DNA of 64,000 nt from Ectobius pallidus (lineage: Eukaryota; Arthropoda; Insecta; Blattodea; Ectobiidae), in assembly GCA_964059195.1 (NCBI GenBank), contig CAXKWD010000003.1:20318606-20382605 (forward strand), in the 5' to 3' direction. The notes under the pieces were generated by a model. That model worked only from the letters and a program-made list of their open reading frames with translations, was not told the DNA's origin and did not search any database. Shown piece by piece: positions 12,401-22,400 of the stretch. Both the position numbers and the translations under genes were made by a program. How positions within the stretch are numbered: the stretch's first letter is position 1; every line of letters starts with the position of its first letter.

Positions 12401-15400
12401 CACTATACAGGGATTTTCTGGGCCAAGGAACTCGAATCTGAGATCGCTTTTACCAGGCGACGCTATCTAACCGTGGTATGTAATTCACGTGATTTAGGTG
12501 TTAATAAATATAATGATTTAACTATTATGCTCTTAATTTTTAATTCTTGAAATAATTATCGCGGGCGATCGCTTGATTTTGTAAGTCCATCCTGGACGAT
12601 TCATTTGTTTAGAATATCAAGGCCCGAAGACATATGAAATTTTCAACCTACACGGAAGAGGGATAATCAATATAGGCCTAAATATGGTCAAACATTGTTC
12701 GATTTGGACGAAACTCACTGTACAGGGGTTTTCTGGGCCAAGGAACTCGAATCTGAGGTCGCTTTTACCAGGCGACGCTATCTAATCGTGGTATGTAGTC
12801 CACGTGATTTAGGTGTTAATAAATATAATGATTTAACTATTATGCTCTTAATTTTTAATTTTTGAAATAATTATCGCGGGCGAAGCCGCGGGTACATGCT
12901 AGTATGCCATATTATAATGTAGTAGCAGGTGCCCGCGACTTAGCCCACCATAATTAATTTAAAAATTGAGCAAAATAATTAAAACATATTTAAAATGAAT
13001 AATAACGAAACAGCCAAACATCCGGCTTTGGAGTGCGCTCCACGATTAGAAAGCGCCGCCTGGGAAAAATGATCTCAGATTCGAGTTTCCTGGTCCAGGA
13101 TACCCCTTCAATAGTGAGTTCCGTCCAATGGATCAAAGTTTGCCGATTTAGGCCTATATTCATTATCGCTCTTCCGTCTATGATGAAAATGTCAGATGTC
13201 TGCCTGCCTTGACATTATAAACAAATAAATCGACCAGGGAGTTAGCTCACAGATTTTTTTTTTTTAATAAAATTTAGCCGACCATAGGCCAATTTTCCTG
13301 AATTATTTATCTTGTTTGGAGTTTTGTTTTCTATTTTTTCTTATCACACACACTCATGCCCGAGGCGGGATTCCAACCCATAGCCTCCCATATCGCGGGT
13401 AAGAAGACCGACAGAATCGAAGCTATATATAATTAATTCTATGCGATATATTGAAAAAATCGCTGTGCATTTATTTCCATGTTCCGACAAAAAGGAAAAA
13501 AAAAGAAAAAAGAAAGAAAGAAAAAAAAAGCAAAGCCACCTGCAATGGATTTCAAAAATGTAATGTATTACTGGAAACTGATGCTTCGATAGAGCTAAAA
13601 ATTCACGTTTTCTGCCAGTTTTTTTACTCATAACTCGCGAAAGAAAGCGAAAATTAAAAATCCTGCTTCATGGTGAATTCGGCCACCCTTTAGCCCATCT
13701 ATGTTTAAAATTTCAGATCTCTGCATGCACCAGATTTCGCTGGGCATCGTGCACAGACAGAAAGAAAGACAAACACTTCTTATTATTATTATCATAGAAG
13801 TACTAGCAGGTGTCCGCAGCAGGGCCGTAGCAAGGTACTTCTGCGCCCTTGGCGAGTTTGACAAATCTGCGCCCTCCAATACTGAACAATTTTTTTTTTT
13901 AATTTCTGTTAAACTGTTTAGGGCCTACTATTTTAATATAAAAACACTGTTATTATCAAAGAAAACCTAAACCTCAATTCGAAAATGAACTAAGTGTTGG
14001 ACTTTATTTTCAGACGATTGAACTACTTAAAAAATAATTAAATCATAAAATCTAGTATCAAAAGTAAAGTATATAATAGGCCTGAGGCCTACTAAAATGT
14101 TTAACACATTAATATAGGTAAAAGTATTTTTTTTCGAATAGTTGAACCAATTTCATCTCAATAATAACGTACATTTTTTTGTCGTTGTATCTTTCCATAT
14201 TGTTCATGATTTATGTTATCATACTCTGTCAATAAGAAACGTGTTAATTAAAAAATGTTGCATGACTGTTTTTTGTTTGTAGGCAATCGGCATAATAGGC
14301 TACTACAGATAGTTCACGTGCAGTAATTTTCAATAACCTGAAAGATTTCTTCCATTAACGTGGAATTTTTATTGCTTGATAAATTGCACCTGTCTAAAAA
14401 AAGGCTGCATTAATTTTGCGCCCTCTTTGAACCTGTGCCCTTGGCGGGGACACGTCACCGCCTAGCTACGGCCCTGGTCCGCAGCGTCAGAAATTAAAAA
14501 TTAAGAGTAACATAATTAAAACGTCATATTCATTAACACTTACACGTGAATCATTCATAAACTAAACTATTAATAATTATAAAGAAACAGCTAAAAATCC
14601 TGCTTTAGAGTACATTCCACAATTAAAAAGCACTGCCGGGGAAAAAATGACCTCACATTCGAGTTCTCTGGCCCAGAAAACCCCTGCATAGTGAGCTCCG
14701 TCCAAATCGATCAGTGTTTGCCCACTTAGGCCTATATTCATTTTGAATCATTGATAAACTAAACTGTTAATAACTATAACGGATCTGCTAAAAATTCTGC
14801 TTTAGAGTGCACTCCGCGATTAGAAAGAGCCACCTGGGAAAAAGACCTGAGATTCAAGTTCTCTGTCCCAGAAAACCCCGTCCAAATCTATCAATGTTTG
14901 TCCATTTAGGCGTATGTTCATTATCCTTCTCGATTACGTTGAAAATTTCAGATGTTTGCGTGCATTGGCATTATAAACAAATGGATCGACCAGAGTGGGC
15001 TTACAAAATGAAGCGATTCTTTTATTTCCAAATTATGACAAAAAACTGCAAAGACACCTGCAACTGATTTGACAAATGAAATGTATTACTGAAAACTGAT
15101 GCTTGGATAGCGAAAAAAAAATCACGTTTTCTGCCAGTTTTTCACTCATAACTCGCGAACGAAAGCGAAAATAAAAAATCCGGCTTCAAAGTGCATTCGC
15201 CCACCATTCAGTCCATCTACGTTTAAAATTGCAGATCTCTGCGTTCAGTAGATTTCGCTGGGCTTCGCACACAGACAGACAGACAGACAGCAGAAAGACA
15301 AACATTTCCTTTTATTATTAGGCCTATAGATAACCTTGTACTTAGCTGTGTTCGTGTAGACGTCTGATTTTGTATAGTGAGGAGTGATTAAGTTTTATGT

Positions 15401-17378
15401 TTTCATGGAAGAAGTTGTCAGCTGCTTGGAAAGTCTACCGTAACCTATAAACGGTATTTAAAAAACACTGTTACAACACTAAAGCTGCAAATGCCATACG
15501 GAAATTTCTCATAACTGCAAGTAGGACATCCACTGAGGACAAAGTGCATAAAAACCAAAGGAAGTAAACCGAACGCATATTGCTCTTTGGTACTTCCTCA
15601 CGCACTTCCTGTATGCTCTTTCTTGAATCAATTTATTACGGCAGGATCAGTGACGTACCCAGAAAATCATTTTCTCAGCTGACTCAGTAATAAATATAAA
15701 AAGTCCCTTTCAGTTCGGCCTACAGGTGTAGGTAGATTTCGAAGTACAATTTTCTGTAAAATTTTGGTAACGTTTAAAAGATTTTGAACAACTATATTGT
15801 GTGTAGCCTACTAAGGGTGTAATGAATGTTTTGCACGACGTAACTAATTAGTGGTACTTACGAATATTGTTGCCGTGGATCGTAACTTGACATTCCCGCA
15901 CGCAATCTGGTTGCTATGAAAACAAAAGAAATCTCCGTGCGGTAAAAATTACAAAAAGCACAAGTGCCGTAAATAAAACCATCATAATACAAGCCTTTAT
16001 GGAAGACCGGAACCAAGGCCCCCTAGTTTGTGGCGACTTTAACAGGACAAATATTAGGTCCCTATAACAACCAACACATGCGAATCACTTTCTGAAATAT
16101 AACATCCATCTTCAATAGTGTATATACATAATATTTTAAGCTAATATCTCAATTAATTATAAATAAATTGATATAGATAATCATCGTGCAAAAAATAGCT
16201 TGCAATACTCGTGCCGTAAGCGCATAATGGATCTCGCAAGCGCATCGTTTTTTCAAACTCTTTCCTCGATCCGTATACACAGCTTACGACACTTGTATCA
16301 CAATATACTACTGAACAAGTATATTGTGTGTACTAAGGGTGTAATGAATTTTATTGTTTCTCTACCTCATTTTGGTCACCCCTTGCAGTAAGGGTTAGCC
16401 GTAAAGAAAATCTACCATCTCATGACTTTCGAAAAATTCTTTCATATCTTTACGTTTCATGCCTCCCTAAGTACGAAACCACCGCACGTTCAAAAAATTG
16501 TTTTGAAATATATATATATAATTCGGACAAGTTCGTTAATGAGCAAAATTGGACCAAGGAGGGTCGGGGGAGGGGGTTGAAATTTTGAAAAATGTATACC
16601 TCGGCCCCTATGAAGTATAGAGGGAACATTGTTTGAATAAATTAGAGTACTCCCTATGGAGTTCACAGTGACACCAACGATTCGGGGGTTTTGGGGGTAC
16701 AAGTGTGGGTGGGGGGGTTGAAAATTCGAAATTTTTGAAACCACGACTTATGGTATCGTTGAAAAGCTCTTGATGAGTACTCAACAAATCAATAACTGGT
16801 TTTTCGATAGCTGTCATATAAGGCGAGATTTAGCACTACGAAATCTACCTCAGCCTGTAGGCCTGCCTAAAGGGATTTTGTGTATTGCTCCTAAAAGAAT
16901 TGTAATGATCTCTCAGTTTTCAAGAGACCTTCCTCATTTCTAACACCATGGTTCAATTTTGCTCATTAACGAAATCGACCAATATTTTCCTTCTCTATAT
17001 ATTTTGTATCAGTGTGTAATTCATTTACGCAAAATTACGCAGTTACCATTGTCCACAAATAAGAGGTGTGTGTAAATATATATATAAGAAAATTAAAAAC
17101 TCTTGAGTTTTTCTGGGTTTCAGTTGAAATATGGATAATTTAATATCAAAGATTAGGTCGAACCTAATTGCAATAGTTTGCTTCTTATTAAAGAAGGAGT
17201 ACAATTACAGACACAAATTGCCAGTTTGCAGAAAACTATAGGCTCACAAGTAGGGCACCACAAGGAGTACTATAAACATATTATAGGAAACACGTACGAT
17301 TTATATATAGCCTATAATATATAGTATAACTCCAATTTTCCAGATTAATTGGGACGGGACCCGATCCGGAAAAAATCC

Positions 17379-17454
<76 letters not shown>

Positions 17455-19410
17455 AGGCTTTGTCCTGACTGACTGACAGAGAATCAACGTAGAGCCTAAA
17501 CTATAACAGGTAGAGACTTGGAATTTTGACAGTACCTTCGTTTCATATTGTAGGTGCTCACTAAGAAAGGATTTTGAAAAATTCTGATTTTAAATGCCAA
17601 AAATTAAATGTTTTTGAGAATACTTAATCCCCTTTTACACAGAATTATCAAATCCAAATCACAGTTCACTTGACAACAGTATTGTTGGCAGTCTTCACAT
17701 AAGTCTTTGGAAATAAATGAAACGAGACTTGACAATCGTTATAATAAAATTGTTTATGCATGATTTTGGTAAGGTTCATGAATCTATGGTTCGTTTTAAT
17801 CGTTTAATTTCGAATTTGTATGCCCATATGGCAGCATATGATTCGTTTTGTTCGTTTGTTTATTTATATTTTTAACGTTAAACAATAGGCTATAATTAAG
17901 AGTAAAATTATGTAATTCCTGCAATTTATGTAAAAACGTTGTCAGTGTTAATAAATGTAATGTTTTAATTATTTTTCTGTTAAATAAATGATTTAAACAC
18001 AATACCTAGCAGTTGAGTAAATTATCGCGGGCGAAGCCGCGGGCGCCTGCTAGTAGGATATATAATGCGAAAAGGTTATTTCCATAAACAATTTAAATTG
18101 CACAGTATTAGCCTATACTTAGATAAAGCGTCACATGTTGAACATCTTAGTCAGAATCAGTTGTATTGCGTTTTTACAAATAATCGGCCCTGAAAGAGGG
18201 TTTCCCAACTGTCGCTGCTGCAAAATAATTTGAATACGGCTCATGCCGGTTGTCGACCAAGAGCTAAGCTAACTAACTTATAGGAGTTGTAAGACATTTT
18301 TTTTAGCTCAAACCCTCAATAAAATTGTCTTACAACTCCTATTCTAAATTACCCTCATATACAAGATGAAGTTTATTAATAAACTAACTTAGTTTAGCTC
18401 TTGGTCGACAACCGGTATCAAAGCGGTCCGGATAATTGGCGAACTTTTGAGTTGTTCATTTTGGAGTATAGGGACCATAAAACGTAAAATATGTACAGGT
18501 AGGGGGGAAAAAAGTGGACCGTCTCGTATAGCTGATTTCAGAGCCTTGTGATGCGTAAATAAATGTAAGAGATGTAACGGAAACGTTTCTTTTCAAAAGC
18601 AATGCAATTTACGTGAAATTATTTCTCAATTCAATTTATTTAATTTCTCAGCAATTTATCGACACTAGAACAAACTTCAATACACTCCCTGCTATCCTGT
18701 AAATGCCGTTAGGCATGCGCAGTGGCTCATATCGGCAACTTGTTAAACTAGATCGACAGGGCCTGCTTTCCCGAAGTCTATGGATAATCTTGCAACTTGT
18801 ACAGATCTTTAATCACTTTCATTTGACCTTGCCTTGTGATTACCAAACAGCAAGTGAGCGACTTCCGCGCCCCGGGGTCTGTGTGTCACACTTTAGATTG
18901 CATGTCATTCCATAAACTCCCCCGTGACGTAATAATTACCTTGTCTTACACAACACTAAATTATGTTTTCTAAATATCGTTTCGAAAAACAGTACCTACC
19001 CTCTTTTTACTTCATATATCTGCAACGGATGTTAAGAAATATATGAACTAATTGCTCAGAAGCTAGTTGTTGAAGATGACTGTCGCATGCAGTCGCATGC
19101 ATGCACAATTTACTTTGAAATTCAACATAGTAGTAAGTGTAACATGTAGAGTGTTAACAAGAGCTAATAACTTGAAATATGACATTTCGTCCCCTGATGA
19201 TGACGACAGAGTGTGTTGCCGAAAGCTCGGGTGAATACCACTGATGTGGAAGTTTCGGAATCCCCTAACGGTCCCGTACGTGGCCGTTAGTTAAATGTGA
19301 ACAAAGCTTAACTGTATACATTTTCGGCGTTAATTGACTCAAACGTAGTGGGGACGTAACTCGATTCAAAATTTGAAGTTTTAAATGATGATGATGATGA
19401 TGATGATAAT

Positions 19411-19472
<62 letters not shown>

Positions 19473-22400
19473 TAATAACAACAGAATTTGACGGGTACGC
19501 CGTAGCGTAGTAGTTGAGGCGCTGCGCTACAAACCGGAAGGTCGCGGGTTCAATTCTCAATGAGGTCACTGAGATTTTTCGATTGGCCTAATCCTTCTGG
19601 TGGCACTATGGCCCTAAGGTCGACTCAGCCTCTAACAGAAATGAGTACCAGGAGCAATCCTGTGGTATAGGCGGCCGGTGCGTAGGGCTGACAACCTTAC
19701 CACCTTCATGTGCCGAATGCCCAAAATCTGGGAGCCTCAACCTCCTGGAATTCTCTGGGCCTCCATAGCCTGTATAGGGATCACTTTAAAAATAATTTGA
19801 CATATTGATAGTGGGCAGTGGTTTGCAAAAAAATGCAGACTGACCTTGGCTTTAATTAAATTATGCAATCCAGGCAGTTCATTCATAACCTGCCTCACAG
19901 CCTAGGGCTATGCACTTTCTCCGGGTCCATCTGCACGCCATTGCTCTTATAACACTACACTCATCAAACACACGAGATGACAAACGTTACATAAAGTGCG
20001 TTACCCAACCAGGATAAAAGGTATGACAAGTTTCATTTAGCAAAAATTACCGTTCTGTTACCATATGCTGCAATCATTAATAAACGGTGCAAAATATGTT
20101 GCACAAACTTTCTCCTTGTACGTGTTAAGATTTGTATATTGAGGTTTTTAGGTTGACGAAAAAACCGGTATATGTACCATTCAAATAGTAATGTACAACT
20201 TCCACGTTAAAAGAATTGGAGATCTTACCGAAATTTCATATAATATTCTCCTCATAGCAGGTTTCAAGAACTCTTTCAAGATTGGTTTTTAAAAATTACC
20301 GTATTTTACGGACCATAAGACGCACTTTTTTACCTTAAAAACAGAGCCTTGAAAGTTGGGCGGAACTAATGGTCCGAAGTACACTAAAAAAATTAAAATA
20401 ACGGTAAATATTGCCGGAACACCATATTTATAAACAAGATGGCACAGACTCTACATTAGTGCATTGTTACAATCGTAAAATAAGGGTAGCTGGAAGCCAG
20501 GTGTACAATGTGAAAAGAAAGTAATGTTGAGTTCTTTTATACGAAAGGATTTGTCTACGCCGGGTGATTTAAATGAAGGGCATGGCCTATAAAAAGCCTT
20601 GTCCCGTACACTAACCGTATGCTGAACTGACGGTTAGAGGGTGTAAAGGTATTTTCAGTATTTCATGAGAAATCAGTTCAATTGTTAAAATTTACGCGAT
20701 TCAACCTGTACAGAAGAGATTTTCGTGCAACGCAGGTTTTAAGTTAGAAGTGATTTACACTGATTCCATTGTACAAGGTTATAATTTTTTTATGCAACGA
20801 AATACATTATCTCCTTTAAAATTTTTCGTTTAGAATCAAATTAGATTTCTTTTCCTTTAAATATCCATCCTAAAATCAAGGTGCGTCTTATGATCCGGAG
20901 CGTCTTATAGTCCGTAAAATACGGTATTCATTAAGGTGAATGATGAGTGTAACAGATGATTGAACCGCCGGACGAAAGTCAAGAACAAGTGACACGCATT
21001 GATCCTTCTTCCTCCATTATGTTATTGCATATTATTGTGAATCAAGAATAATTTTAAGGTATTGAATTATTTTTAATCATTGGGCTATCTGTCATATCCA
21101 AAATGCATTTTAGACTGTTTGATAGAGCTAGTTCAATTTCTTCTGGTTACTGTGAAGGCATTCGTAGTGATAGAAGGCTCCTATTTGTTCCGAAGTATGC
21201 TGGATATCCAACCAACATCCAACATCCACTTGAGCATATATTTATTTTTGTATGTATTTCTCATTCCTTCCTAAACAACATTTACGTATATAATGTTTGT
21301 TTGAGAATAATTTCAGAGCTCTAAAGAACGAAACATCCAACAAAAGCTATTTGAACTTCCTGTAATTCACCTTGATTTCATAGATGAGTTGCCACTAGCC
21401 CATGCTGGGGGTAAAGAAAGTTACCTAATTTGTTATTTGGGTTGTGTATTCTTCGGGGAAGACATTCTCTTCATTTTTATAACCAATTTACATGAACAGG
21501 ATGTCATCTACAATATCTTATAATAATAAGAGGAATTGTTTGCCTGTCTGTCTGTCTGTGCGCGATGCCCAGTGTTATTTACTGAACGCAGAGATCTGAA
21601 ATTTTAAACATAGATGAACTGGAGGGTGGCCGAATGCATCTCGAAGTCGGATTTTAGATTTTCGCTTTCGTTCGCGAGTTATGAGTGAAAAACTGGCAGA
21701 AAACGTTATTCTTTTCGCTATCGAAGCATCAGTTTTCGGTAAGACATTTCAATTGTCAAATCAGTTGCAGGTGGCTTTGCCTTTTCTTTCTTCATAAGTT
21801 GGAAATAAAAGCATCACGATATTTTCAATATAGACTATAGCATGGAATTATAGATTGCTTCGATTCCGTGAGCTCGCCCTGGTCGATTCGTTTGTTTCTA
21901 ATATCAAGGCATGCAGACATCTGAAATTTTCAACCTTTACGGAAGAGGGATAGGCCTAATGAATTTAGGCCGAAATGGGCAAACATTGTTTGATTTGGAC
22001 GGAACTCACTATGCAGGGATTTTATGGGCCAGGGATTCTAATCGTGGAGTGCACTCTAAAGACGGATTTTTAGCTGTTTCATTATAATTATTAATCGTTT
22101 ATTTTATTAATGATTTGCGAGAAGTGTTAATATAAATAATGTTTTAATTATGTTGCTCTTAATTTTTAATTTCTGAATTAATTATCGCGGGCGAAGCTGC
22201 GGGCACCTGCTAGTGTTATACTAAGAGCCAAAACTCAGAATCATATCAGATTTTGAACATTTTTTCCTTGTTATAGCTATGCATATGTGTGATGATCCTG
22301 GTGGTAGCCATCAGGGCTGAAGACGCTAACATCAAGGACAAGGACAAGAAGGACAAGCGTGGCCTGGCAGGCCTGGGTTACGGCTACGGCGACTACGGCA

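Larger units (their letters stand above)
12922..15330 (-). mobile_element. Composite non-autonomous Helitron (minus), with a hAT MITE inside
   Basis: On the minus strand it begins A|TCTATAGGCCTAATAAT at 15330 and ends CGGGCACCTGCTAC at 12922, where the expected CTAG has become CTAC. Several partial body copies are visible (repeated CAGATCTCTGC / ACTCATAACTCGCGAA at 13620-13740 and 15145-15240, and the GTTCTCTGGCCCAGAAAACC block at 14660 and again at 14855). It lies 19 bp from the end of the plus-strand Helitron, tail to tail. The hAT MITE at 13820-14476 interrupts it. Confidence 0.75.

Noticed and set aside
19190..19235. Hammerhead ribozyme
   Set aside because: CTGATGA and GAAA words are present but stems II and III could not be paired convincingly.
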